Source: Cymodocea nodosa (taxonomy: Eukaryota > Streptophyta > Magnoliopsida > Alismatales > Cymodoceaceae). From it: a stretch of DNA of 64,000 nt. The notes under the pieces are model-generated. The model did no database searches. It was given only the letters and a program-made list of their open reading frames with translations, and had not been told where the DNA came from. Each line of letters begins with the position of its first letter. Position 1 is the first letter of the stretch. The DNA lies in contig JAZBRI010000011.1 of NCBI GenBank assembly GCA_036874045.1, forward strand, positions 15,952,001-16,016,000, read 5' to 3'. The translations under genes were made by a program, and so were the position numbers. Below are positions 1 through 12,706 of this stretch, in pieces.

Positions 1-890
1 TTAAAATTACACAAATTATTAAATTTAGACAGGAAAGATGAAAAATCTTTTTTATGTAAAAGAATATTACAAGTTTATTTTTAATAAAAAAACCTGAAGA
101 TAAATTTGAAAATAATTGAAAAATGCTTTATTTTCAAACATGCAATTTTATATGACAGTAAATGACTATTGAATCACATCAATGATAAGACAAATGTATC
201 TTGTAGTAGAAGTTGAAAAAACTATATGTTCAAAAAAAAGATATCAACAAAATGTTTCTAATTAGATAGTTGATACATTTGAAATATTGAGACAATACTC
301 TTATAGTAAATCATGCAAATGCATTCTAGAAGATCATAAATTAACTATCATCAATGAATGTTGTGTTTGATGATATAGTTTTACAACTTCTAAGGTCATT
401 GCTAAATACTTAGGAGTCTTTAAAGGTAATACTTTGAAATTCAACTTTTGATGATATTATCATTTGAAATTATGTTAAAACTAAGGTGATGAGTGAAGAA
501 TTTAGGAGGATTGCAAAATATTCCTCCTCTCACTTTGATGTGCTAATTACATGTTCACAAGAGAGAAGTCAAAGCATATATTCTAAAGGTTTTAAGAAAG
601 AAGTAAATTTAGAAGTAAGTTTACAAATGTTAAGTGCTGCCATTGTCATGAAAAGAGTCACACTAAAAAGTTTTATCAAAAGTTGGAGAAAGAAAACAAG
701 AAAAGAAAAATTCATAGCATTAAAAATGACAATGATAGCAAGGGATGATTACTTCTACTGTTGAGGAATTAGTTGTTATTTGTGATGATGATATACCTTA
801 GGTGTTGGATAATAATGTCATCATATATGTCACATCTTGGAGAGAGTTTTTCTTCAAATGTAAGTTTACCAAGCAATATGTAAGTCTTCA
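1..890 (+). pseudogene. Decayed Copia gag/protease fragment, left arm of an inverted pair
   Basis: AT-rich sequence whose plus-strand reading resembles the end of a Ty1/copia gag. Around 630-700 a zinc-knuckle-like segment (C-x2-C-x4-H...KKFYQKLEKENKK) can be read across a frameshift, and at about 800-860 a protease-start-like stretch with VTSWREFF follows. The only open stretch (486-764) is 92 codons and crosses frames relative to the motif, so nothing here is translatable as a whole. The arm is imperfectly repeated in inverted orientation at about 1480-2190, with shared blocks such as the one at 96-150 and its complement near 2060-2110. It is a relic, not a host gene. Confidence 0.55.
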
Positions 891-2190
891 AATGTGCACA
901 CTTCAACTTTAGTAAGAGATTTTTCTTCAGACAGATTGTCATCCTCTCTCATTTATGTAACTAAGTCTCTTATATCATAACGCATTTTGATCTTCATTCT
1001 CTAATGTATTAATAAAAATACTAAAAAGCTTAACATATATATGGTAGAGATAATATACATTTTTACCTCTTGCTATTCTTATGCTTCTTTTCATGAACCT
1101 GTATTGTTCATCTCCAAATTAATTCAAGTAGTTTTCACTATCAAGTTTCTCAACTGAAATAATGTTAAATTTTAAACTCTTAACATGTTTTGATCTAACT
1201 ATTAACTTCATATCATTTACAATTACTAAGTACACATCTTATTTACCAATGATTTTTGATCTATAATTTTTACTCATCTTCACAATTCCAAAGTTACCAA
1301 GGGTATAGGAAGTGAAAAACCCCCCCTAAAATGTGACGTGTATGGTGACACTTCTTTTTCTTTTTTTCTCTCTTCAATTTCTAACAAAACTTTCTAGTCT
1401 TACCCTTTTCAATAGTAACACTTGACATTTGCAAATTTGATGTTATCACTATCATTATCATTGCCTTGATATTGTGATTTCTTTTTTTCTCTTTTTGGTT
1501 TTTGAAAGAACTTTCTAATGTAATTCTTCTTACAGTAGTGGTAGCACTCAATATTTAGAAATTTGCTTTTAGATATGTTTTTGTCTTTCTTAACTTTTAG
1601 AACATCTGCTTTAACTTTTCCCCTATGAATCTATAATTAACACATCAACGTGAGAGAAGGAATATTTTACAATCCTCCTAAATCCTTTGTTCATTGCCTT
1701 AATTTTAACATAATTTCAAATGATGATATAATCAAAAATTGAGTTACAAAGTATTACCTTTAAGTATCTAGTAATTACCTCAAAAACAGTAAAACTCTCA
1801 CTTTATCATCAAACATAAATTTCATTGATGATAATTAATTTGTGATCACCTAGAATGCATTTACATGATCTACTATAGGAATACTATTTTGGTATCTCAA
1901 ATATTTCAACTATCTAATTAGAAACATCTTGTTGATGCCTTCTTTTCGAACATATAGCTTTTTCAACTTTCTGTTATAAGGTATCTATATTTGTCTTGTC
2001 ATTGATGTGATTTAACACATTGTCATCTACTCACTGTCATATAAAGTTACATGCTTAACAATGAAGTATTCTCCAATTATCTTCAAATTTGTCTTCAAGT
2101 TTATCTTTATTAAAAATAGACTTGTAATATTCTTTTACATAAAGAAGACTTTTCATCTTCTCTTTCTAAGTTTTGATGATGTCTAACTAA
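890..2190 (-). pseudogene. Decayed Copia gag - protease - GAG-pre-integrase fragment, right arm
   Basis: Read on the minus strand from about 2190 downwards, this copy repeats the left-arm gag region and continues further. At about 1300-1270 it reads GNFGIVKMS, then a segment like NIISVEKLD near 1165-1140, then YKRLSYINERG near 985-950. These match, in order, the protease end and the GAG-pre-integrase region (canonical LNLISVGKLD and LWHKRLGHIS) of plant Copia polyproteins. Many stops and frameshifts break it. Together with the plus-strand arm it forms a tail-to-tail pair joined near 890. Confidence 0.55.
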
Positions 2191-4017
2191 AAGAAATCAT
2201 TCTATTTGTGTTTACTTTCATTTCACTATAAGTAATCTACAATAATCAAGTTTACCCTATCTTATAAACTTAATCAAGCTATGATATTATTTATTGGAAA
2301 TTAAAATTACTAATACGATCTTCCAAATAACTTCTTGATCTATCAAAAACAAACAAGTAAACTACAATCAAAGACATACCAATCTTTTACATGGAAAACC
2401 TTTTCGATGTGAAGAGTAAAAACTATGAGACCAACTGGACCACTCCTAAATCTTTCATTATAATCAATAATAAGTCTTCTCTAGTATTTAACTAGAGAAA
2501 TTACACATCTATACTTACAATTCAATAATGACACAAGCAACAACACTAACAAAACACAATGCAGATTTACCTAATCTATCCTTGTTCCAAGAAAAATTGT
2601 TGTCACCACACAACTCCTAAAATAATGAAATTTAATAAGAATGAAATTTCATGAGTCTCTGTTTCGCCAATAAAATTTTGATCTAAACAGATTTCACTTT
2701 GCCCTTCAAACCAACCTTCTTTCAAGAGTATGCATTACAGAACTGTACTTTAAAATACTTCTAAAATCTTCTTTGGATTGAACCTTGCACTATTCTAATT
2801 CTCAATCCAATTATCCAAAAAGAAAAATAACAAGTCACAAACAAACCTCTCAAATTTTAGTTTGACCCAATCACAAATTGTCCTCTAATCAACCTCTTGA
2901 TAAAGATGAAGTAGTAGATGTCAAGAGAAGAAAAACCTGTCACCTCTCTCTTCTCTTGCAAAAGGGTGTACTGTTGTAAATCCTATTAGCACATTGGTTT
3001 AGGTTTGTGGATAATTTTCAAGTAGGCTCTTCTACAAATTCAATATTGATGGGTCATCTTCCATGAGAAGGGAAACCCAAAGAAAAAACACTCTTTGTAA
3101 GGAGTTTCCAACTGTATTATTGGTGTATAATGAATTTAAACACAAGGAAAATGTAATTTCCGTCAATTTCGTCCAAAATTTCACCATAAGGGAAAGAGCT
3201 TCCCAAATCACCATCACCATGACTTGATACCAACATGTGTATATATTGCTTGTGCATCCAAATAATTGGTCACTGATAAACAAATAATAATTAGATGCTG
3301 CTCACTAGTAGAGGTTTGCAAAGATTTTACCATGCTTTTTACGTGTATAGGCCAAGGCGTCAAGTGGATCATTTGTCAGATCCATTTAATTAAATATATT
3401 TTTTAACGTTTTAAAATATTCTTCCTAGCAAAAAAACCTAAATATAATTTCTTTGACAGAACATTACAAAAATATACGAAATTATTGAACAATATAATCA
3501 TATATATTAGTACCATTAAACTTCATAATTTAATGTCACATTAGGATTTACGTAATTTAATATTATTTAGAAATTAATAGAGTTCAAAGTATACATAATT
3601 ATTATTAAATATGTAAAAAATATATAATATATACTTAAAAAATATCTAAATGAGTGTTTGAGCATCGTCTAGGCACCTTAAAAACTATAGGTTTTACTTC
3701 AGGGAAAAAAATCAGACTACAGCCAATAGTTTCTTGAGAAATCAGCCTGAACTAATCACAAAATTAAGATTTGTATGTTTTAAAATGACTAAATAAATAA
3801 AAAGATGGCATGGAAAATAAGAAATAAGTAGGTATCAAAGAAATATAAATAGATGCCAACAAAACTTTTACTTTTTCCAGTCTTCAATTCCATGTTATTC
3901 CTTTGCCTTTTGCATAAAAATGTAACCTTGCCCCATTTATTTAATGAAATATGTAATCTCATACCTGTGATTTATTTATCAATTGTATGATCTATTCGTT
4001 TGTATGATAATGACTAC
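2191..4017. other. AT-rich stretch, probably transposon-derived intron or 3' flank
   Basis: No host exon is recognisable. A minus-strand motif at 3225-3238 reads TTGGTATCAAGTC, close to the initiator-Met-tRNA primer-binding site used by plant LTR elements, so this may be the leader of the minus-strand Copia relic to its left. The stretch at 2370-2510 looks like LTR or leader sequence but I cannot prove it. A minus-strand open frame at 3032-3283 has no recognisable domain. The last exons of the neighbouring SHMT gene were searched for here and not found. Confidence 0.35.
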
Positions 4018-6457
4018 CTGTTAAGCCCAAACTCCTGAGGTCCCATAGCAGCAAGTGGTTATCTGTCCCACCAGTGACAAGTCGGCATTTTCTTCTCAAC
4101 AAGGCTGCAGCAAGAGCTTGAGCATTCTTTTTAACTTGTTGGATATAGGACTTGTACTCAGGGGTTGCAACTTGTTTCAATGCAATTGCTAATGCTGCAA
4201 TATGGTTATTGTGTGGACCTCCTTGCAGTGAAGGGAAAACAGCAAAATTGATTCTATCCTCAAAGTCATAGTATTCACTTTCATCTGCTTGGAAAAGACT
4301 GCCTTGCTTCCTCAACTTTTTCCCTTTTCTGAAAAATATTATACCACCCCGAGGACCACGGAGACTTTTATGAGTTGTAGAGGTAACAATATCACAATAG
4401 TCAAATGGACTAAGGCACTCCTGCAATGATCAGTAGATGGTCAACACAATCAGAGTATAACATTAAAAAAAGAAATTATACACCATGCAATGCTGGACTT
4501 GTTAGTGAGCTTCATTTCATGTGAAATGTTTTAGATGTTTAGTCATATCATTGTACATCGTAGGACTTTGGGAGAAGGTAAGTTGAATAATTGTGATTCC
4601 TAGTACTTTTCAACGCTGAACAATATTTAGAAAATTGTGCACAATTCCAAATGCTATAACAAGGGAAAACCAATATTCTGAGTTCCTGGACTAACAGGAA
4701 TCAAAACAGAAACAGGCTTGTGATTTTCCTTGATTCTAATGGTTCACCGGAGTTATAGAAAACACAGACACATCACTAATTTCTTCCAAAGAGTAATATA
4801 AGCTCCTAGCCTCATAAAACCTACGGGAAAGAAAAATATATTGGTTTGCATATACAGATCTTGTTAATTTCTTGAGATCTATCAAAACATTTTTCCAATA
4901 ACACATTTCCCCTCTCTGTTTATAACCTTCTTTAGTCACATCCACTCCGCATCAGCTATATGAAACTTGGAAACCCTAACATAAAGATTTATACAGATTC
5001 AAGTCAGTGAATATGCCATGCCTATCCCAAAAAGGCCCATTCTTATAAGAACGTGCTATCATGAAAGTCCTAAAAATTTTCAACATGAAAGATTTAAAAT
5101 TACTCACTTTCAGCCTATTTGGTATGTCTAATATGAGAAATTTATCCGAAACATTTACATCTAAATGCTATCTTCCAACACAAACAAAGCAAAACAAACA
5201 CAAAGTTAAATTTGTATGTCTATCATTTTTTGAGCGGTATTTTGTGTACTTAACATATGAAACCTATCCACAATATCTACATGTAAATACCATCTTCCTA
5301 TCCTGATAAAGAAAAAGAAAAACTAATCTCAATTTGGACAAAGGTGAGCAGCTTTTATGTCTGAAAAAGAATATTTAAAAGACAGAACCATTCTCCAAAA
5401 AACAAATTGAGGAAGGATATAGGAAAAAAATGAATACCTTCGAAGCAACAATTCCACTAATGTGGGCCATGTCACACATCAAAACTGCCCCGCACTTATC
5501 CGCTATCTGTCTAAACCGAGCATAATCCCATTCTCGAGGGTAAGAACTCCCACCACAAATTAGTATCTTAGGACGGTAATCCATTGCTCTTTCCTCTAGC
5601 TTATCATAATCAATATACCCTGTTTGCGGATTCACCTTATAAGACAAGCTCTCGAAAAATATGGAAGTACCCGAAACCTTTTTACCGCCTGGTGTATAGT
5701 ATCCATGGCTCACATGTCCACCAGATGGAGAATCCAAACCCATAATCCGGTCCTTTGGAAGCAACAACCCAGTGTAAACTGCAAAGTTAGCAGAAGTACA
5801 GGAATATGGCTGAACGTTCACACCCCAACTATCCTTATCTAAACAAAAGGCCGCAAGAGCCCGCTCATGACAAAGCCTCTCAATTTGATCAATGTTCTCG
5901 TTCCCAATATAGTAGCGAGCCCCAGGATAGCCTTCAGAGTACTTATTGGTCAGGTGGCTTCCCAATGCTTCCAACACAGCGCGACAAACGAAGTTCTCCG
6001 ACGCGACAAGCTCAATTCCCTTCACCTGCCTCTGCTTCTCCTTCTCCATAATCTCGAACACGTCAGGGTCCGCCACGGCAATAGACTGGTTTCCCCACGC
6101 CTTCACAGCCGACCTCCTCTTCTCGAGATCCAGCTCCAGGGACGCTCTCTTCGGGTGGTTCTGAGTCGAGGACGAGCACGAGGACAAGGATTCCCCTTCC
6201 CTCTTCCTCTTCAAGTTCATCGTGTACCCGAGAATCCGAAACTCCCCTCCCTCCTGCTCTTCATCAGAATCCTCCAGATCGTTCGTCACCGCAGCCGAGC
6301 TCTCCCGCAGATCGTCCGATTGGTGATCGAACAGCTGCAGCGGGACGGCGGAGGAGGTCTCCCGCGAGATCGAATCGTCTGGAGAAAAATCCCGCGTGGC
6401 AGGCGCCGGAAGAGCGCGAAAGCCCAACGACATCGCCGATTGCAGCGTGTTCGACAT
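4018..6457 (-). CDS. Serine hydroxymethyltransferase, nuclear SHM6/7-like, C-terminus missing from window
   Basis: PLP enzyme interconverting serine + tetrahydrofolate and glycine + methylene-THF. Exon 1 is 6457..5438 (340 codons, donor GTATTC) and exon 2 is 4420..4018 (donor GTAGTC), both in phase, 474 aa visible. About the first 110 residues are a low-complexity acidic extension with basic clusters ([23 protein letters not shown]) resembling a nuclear signal. SHMT signatures follow: [35 protein letters not shown], and the PLP-lysine motif [13 protein letters not shown] in exon 2. The extension places it with Arabidopsis SHM6/SHM7 (MSA1), a nuclear branch linked to S-adenosylmethionine supply; this is inference from architecture. 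The last roughly 100-120 residues of the family are absent: either they lie beyond the left edge after a >4 kb intron full of Copia debris, or the gene is truncated. The start gives the extension typical of the branch; 5' leader extends to about 6700. Confidence 0.88.
4421..5437 (-). other. Intron 1 of the SHMT gene
   Basis: A 1017-bp phase-0 intron between the two visible exons, with GTATTC donor (complement at 5432-5437) and TTGCAG acceptor (complement at 4421-4426). Nothing else is recognised in it; the short open frames on both strands have no domain content. Confidence 0.75.
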
Positions 6458-6712
6458 GGCGTAAGTAAAATCGAAGTTAAAAATGACCTGGAACAGGACG
6501 AAACCTTAGGAAGAGAAGCTGTAGCAGCAACAGAAGCAGCGGCAGCAGCGGCGAAAGCAGTGGCAGTGAAAGTAGCGGAGGCGAGGGCGATCGCCCGCTT
6601 CCATCGGCGGAAACCAAACCCTAGAATGGGCGAGGGGAAGGAGGACGACCGCGACGAAGGCAACCAACTTGGACAGGATATGGGTGGGGGCCGAGAGGGG
6701 TAACCTTCGCAT

Positions 6713-8145
6713 GTCGGAGCAACGGAGTTTTTTTATGTCTACGGAACGGTGGCATGGCTGATAAAAATTTTGTGATATTTATTTCAATATTATATTAACT
6801 TAAAATTTGTTAATAAGTTTTAAATACATGTCTCCAAATAGGATACATCTATTTATTTTAAATTATAATATTTTTATCTATAAACGTACCATCTGGTAAT
6901 TTTATTATTAACGTGATATACACACAACATGTGGATACGGTAATCATCTCAAGCATTTTAAACCATTTTTAAGGCCTGCTTGGACGCGGCAAAAGTTTGA
7001 AATCATATTTTTTAACACCTTAACTCTGACTTATTGTTCGTTTATCTTCAGGTAACAGAAAAGAATTAATGTTGAGTAGACGGTGACGTATAAAAATTTA
7101 TCAATTTTTCATAAACATAAATCCTAAAGATATTTTTCAACACAGTAACATGAGAAAAACGTAAGTGTTAAAATGTATTTGACAAAATATAATGTCCTTG
7201 AAAGAAAGTTTTGTTGAAAACCAAATATCTTAATTTATTGCTAAAAATGTGGTATTTTTATAACCACTTTTGCACTAAAAATGTGATCTTATGGGTTTCC
7301 AAATAGGACCTTAACATTTATATAACGAATATAATTTTATTTTGACATTATTATTATTAGTATGTGACTCAACATTAACAAAATAGATTTTAAGCCAATA
7401 AAACACTTTTAGTCTTTAAAATGAAAGACAAATATAAAACTCTACGCAAATGAATTTATATTGATGCCAATATTTTTTAATAATAATAGTGATTTTTACA
7501 TGATTCATATAAATAAGAGTACCATTATTGTAATAAAAATGATGCCCATAATCGATTACAATTTTACCGATGAATACAATAAATACACTGGACGATTACC
7601 AAATCTAGTGATGCATATGGATTTTGATAGCAATGACTTTTACATTCATGCTCGCCAGTACAAAGAAATCATAAATGACAGAAAAGAATGACCAACGAAG
7701 CCATCAAACATGGAAATGTTTTCGTCATTTCCTGACACTACTGTAGATTCTAAGACCAGAAAACCCAAGAATTTTAGAAGAAAAATCTAACATTTCAAAC
7801 AAATGAAATAATAGTATGTTACATAAAATACAACAGCAGCAATTTGGCAAAATTGACACCTTGTGACCGTTTATTTGCGACGAACACATAATGGGTCGCT
7901 GCTTGATATCTTTACGATCAAGTACGTATATAACTCGATTTAATCATAAAAGAATAAAGATGGTAGAACACTTGTACAATAAACTCTCATCCCCAGAATT
8001 TTGCGGAAAAAAGTTGCAAAGTGGGAAGAGGATCTAAGCTGTGACATGCACCTATCTACAATTCGCTAGTAAGCAGCCGGTGGACTAAACGGATGAAACC
8101 AGATATTCGAAGATACATACGCATCGAAATTTGGCCTCAGGAAGT
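6713..8145. other. Intergenic spacer between the SHMT promoter and the FAB1 3' end
   Basis: AT-rich upstream region of the SHMT gene and 3' flank of the kinase gene. Apart from the MITE at 6973-7310, no feature is supported. A 76-codon plus-strand frame at 7461-7691 is compositionally random (rich in I, N, Y, D) and is not called. The 3' UTR of the kinase gene probably covers the last few hundred bases. Confidence 0.6.
6973..7310. mobile_element. MITE-like element with imperfect terminal inverted repeats
   Basis: About 338 bp with ends GGCCTGCTTGGA and, as complement of the right end, GGTCCTATTTGGA. Further in, the two ends share another inverted block (aaatcatattttt against the complement of aaaaatgtgatct). 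Both sides carry TTAA (6969-6972 and 7311-7314), consistent with a TTA/TAA-type target duplication of Tourist/PIF-like MITEs, or a TTAA site. No transposase. It sits about 500 bp upstream of the SHMT start codon. Confidence 0.6.
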
Positions 8146-11100
8146 TCATACTCCAGCGGACAGCTGAGTTGATTTATCTCGAAAATCAGAATGCCGTGTT
8201 TGGGAAGAATCAACGATATCCGTACAGGATCTGCAGGCATCTAAACCTCGATCTGTTGCCCAACTATCAGGAACTGTCAAAAAATACTTTGACATGAACT
8301 TCCTGAACCTTTTCTTGTATTCTTTCGGTGAAACCACCGTTGGCGAAGTGTTTTTCGGGACTACCAGAGAGAGCTTAACCCAATTTTCAAGTTGTTTATC
8401 CCAGGTATATTGTCTCAGGTAATCAATAATACCAAATACAAGGTGGTGTCGCTCCTTGTCTACTCCCACGAGTAAAGAGTAATCCATGACGTTGATTGAC
8501 TGTTACGTAGCAATAGTCAAGGCAAATTTTAGTTAGCAAAGTAAAGAAAAGTATCTCTCCAAAAAGATAAGCAAATCGAGATGGTAATTTCGATTGACAC
8601 TTACGGTAAGAAAAGATGTATCATTCCAAATAGCACGCTGCAATAGATGCTTAGTTCGTCCTCCAACATACGTAGGAGACAGACCCATGTCCTCAACAAA
8701 ATTCTGATCCAATAGAACAGCATCAGGATTACCTGCATCTGAATTGTACCTGGAAAACAAGGCACCTTTGAGATCATACGTGCGAGATACATTTCTGCCA
8801 AATAATAGATTCTCCATCACCATCAGATCCGTTTTTATTTCTTTACCGCCTTTATTTTGTGTAACCTGAAGAAAAAAAGAAAGCCTTCGACGTTAGAATT
8901 ATATTATTTCACCGTATACATCCCCATCATGTCTACTAACCAGAGGTAATAAGTTGCAATTTATATATCCCAAGGAAACACCATAACAACAGAAAATCCA
9001 ACTCATGTCTGGATGAAAGAGTACTGAGACACGTGGTGAATTCCATCAATTATACGTTACAAATATGGGATCTTTTTGAGAATGAAAAAAGTAAATTACA
9101 AATAGAATACCTGATAAATACCCAATATTTTTGCAAGGCACGTCTGGCTCCCAGATTTTAGAGATTCAGTAACATGCTTAAAATATCCTGGGGCAAACTT
9201 CAAAAACGAAGCAAGTTCGGTTTTTTTTATTTCCTTTATGATAAACCGATCATCCAATGTCTTTGCAAATTGTGCTTTACTTTTTCCGCCCTTCGCATCC
9301 CACTTCTTGCACCGACTGAGAGAAGACATGTAAGCTATTTCAGATGGACAACAATGTTTTCGAAGAGCAAAGAATTCTTTTGCATAAATGCAAACAACTG
9401 AATATTTGCTTCTTCCAGTAATATTATCAAACCCCAGTTGGATTTCAGGATGCAAGCTTTCTGAAGATAGCAAACGATCAACTAATAAAGATCCATCAGC
9501 ACCAGACGTAGAAAGCTCGTCAGATGATATTGATGACAAGCTCTGCCAAGACTGTATTCTCTCAAGATTCATAGATCCAGTGGATGAAGAAGATGAACCA
9601 TCTGATGCTAAACCATGGGCATCTTCAAGCTCATGTTCCACACGTGCTCTGTCTTTTCCGACTTCCATCTCATCTGGCGAAACGAACCTTTCATGATACA
9701 AAGCCAGGGCACAAGCAATAATGCTTGAAATTTCTTCCTCGTGAAGACATATGACAACCTCATCTACAGGATAGCACAAGCGCTCTCTTTCCTGAGCATT
9801 CAGTTGATGCAAAGCTGGTAGATATTCTGGAGAATAGCTAAAAATGAATCTATATTTGTGTGAAAAACCCTTGGAGTAATCCTTCCAAAATGCTTTTCGT
9901 ATCTCCTGAAAGGGATTCCAAATCCAATCTTGGGGGCCCATAACCATGTTATTGACCGAACGCTCAGAGTCGCAAGTGTCTGCAAAATACGTGGATGAAG
10001 GAAGCCTTTCTTCATTGAAATTTCCATGGTCAATTACCAAACCAGATTTAGCATTAGAGTTGCAGCTTCTGGTATGCCCAGCAACATCTTTTTCTACTTG
10101 TATTTCAAACGAAGCAAGATTATCATCATTCAGGGAGGTAGAAGATGCAAAAGATATTTCAGACTTTTCAACATTGAGGAATGTTTTATCCTCAAGTTTG
10201 ATCGGTCCACTTGTACTTTTTCTAACTATAATTTTCCCTGGCTTCTCGTCAGCAATTTCTTCAATAGATTTGATGGCACGATCACTTTGTTCAACTAGTG
10301 ATTCGGCAGAATTTATCTCTTGATTAGCATTGACATTACTGATGTTGCTTTGACCACAAGAAGACTCTTCAATTTCAATCATAGTGCTCATACGAGAGTT
10401 GTCCATTTTCCCTTCACCATCTCGCAAAGAGTTTTCATCATCAATGCCAGCTGAATAAATACCATCAGCTGGATTTTTTTTGTCTGTGGCATCATTATTG
10501 CTTTTACTTGTTAGAAGGGATTGCAAGCGACTGTCCCATACGTACAGCTGTAGTAGTAGTTCCTGCTTAAGGTATGTCAAGTCGAATAACTGATACATAG
10601 ATGGACTGGAAATTTCATGGTACCCAGTCACCTTCTGCATTTTTGTCTTTGTTAGACTCATGAAGGAAGTATTAATGCTAGAAACTATTTTATATCACAA
10701 AATACCCGTACAAGCAATTTGAAGTTGAAAAACATTGTGTAGGAGAGAGAACACACCTCAAAATTTAATTTCTCTCGGTTCAACATTTCCATAACTTCAG
10801 AGAATGCTATACTGGAACCAGGAAGGTTCACAGGTCGGCCAGAAAACTCAGAACTTGCTTCCTGAAGTGAACTTTCAATATTTGAAAATAACTTCCCTCC
10901 AGATTCTCGGACCTTCGAAAAACAAATCAAAATGTCATTCAAGAGATGGATAAAAGGACAAAAGAAACATAAAATGCAAAAAAAATCCATACATCTTTTG
11001 CTCCCTTTTCAAACCACTCCTGCTTAGTTGGACTACTGAACTCCAATAAAGGTGGTGGTTTACATGCAGTAAAGATATCAACTTGTGAATATTTAAACAT

Positions 11101-12667
11101 GGCTACTTTGGAACCCAATCTGTTAATATCCACATTAGGATAGCATTAGAATTGAATGGCAAGAAATGCAGACCAACGACACTAGGACAAAATTTTGATT
11201 GAAGCAGCATACCCAAAAAAGCGAAGACAGTCCCTATGCAGCAGATGCCCACATCTTGATAGCCTTCTAGCTGCAGAGTGTTCTGAAAAGCTGAGCTCTA
11301 AAAATTTACCAAATGATAGACCACGGGCTGCAGTAGACATAACCACCCGTCTTGTGGGCCTTGGGATTCCTCTTTCATGATGACACTTCAAACACCGTGT
11401 CCACATCCAAATCTTTCCCTGGGCGGCACCATGCAAATGTGATTGTGGAGGAAGCTGTTTCACTTGAACAGTTAGCTTCCCATTTTGGTGAGTATAAGAG
11501 TAAATGTGGGATTCTGGTAAGGCACCACATCCAACACAATTGCGTTTCTGCAGACCAGAGCAAGTTCTATAAGAGCCTTTTCCATTATTGGGAGGAAAAA
11601 AAACCAGTAAATTTCATATAGTACAAATGAAAAGTTTAAATCTTATCACCTCACTTAGTAAAATATCCTGCAAAAACCGACCAACAGAAATGTCAAAATT
11701 TCCATAATACTTGATACGGGTGAGATGACTCTGCTCACAGACAGTATCCTTGTGTATACTTCGACTGGAAAACAAAACCAAAATACTTTGGGGGTCTAGA
11801 ACTGCACCAATATCACCCTTCTGAGGAATGTTGACTTGGTTATTTGCATCAGAAACATGTTCAAGAGATTCATTGAGATCCAACACAGGAACAATCTTTG
11901 CATCTGCAGACAATTCATCTTGTGCTTTCACTTCTTCCAAATGTCTCCCATATTCTGTCTCAATGTTAACTGTCTCTGAAAGAGAATCATTATCTAGACC
12001 ATTATAATGGATTATAGCATCATTTCCAGGATAGCTAATATACGAAGTAAAGAAATTCCAAAAACCAAATCCAACGTGGCCTGTCACAGATGAAACGGAT
12101 GATACATGCTGCCCTGGAAAACGTGGCAGAGATGACTCGTTGTGCTTTTCATGCAGGACAAGTGCATGACTATCAATTACATCAGGGTCCTTATCATTCA
12201 TTACAGAAACACTAGCATTTGTAGTGATATCAGCACAAGACCCTGCATTTTCTATATCTGAATTGGATTTAACTAATTCAAGGACAGGTTTCTGTATGCT
12301 TTCATCGAAAATGGAAATATCAACAGCATGTGTTGAGTCTGATCCATCTGAAGTAGAACAGTTGGAATTCACTGTGGAGGCAGCAGCATCAGTTGCAGAC
12401 GAGGCAAATTGGTTTGTGCAAGAATTTTGTCCATCAACATCAAGAGGGGCACAAGATATTGCTCTTTGATCTACGAAGAATGAGGTCTCAAGGATCAAAT
12501 GGTATGCTGCAAAAACAGTATAATGCATCACTCGCTTAACCTTCTTCAGTTCATCACTATGAGCTCCTCTGAGTAAAATCTACACATGAAAATCAATGAC
12601 ATATCAGAAGTCAAAAGGCATAAATTATATATATAGGTAAGGCAGCTCTACTTGATGCATGTAAATA

Positions 12668-12706
<39 letters not shown>

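Noticed and set aside
7461-7691. 76-codon plus-strand frame
   Set aside because: Composition follows AT-rich background (Ile, Asn, Asp, Tyr); no homology signal and no splice context.
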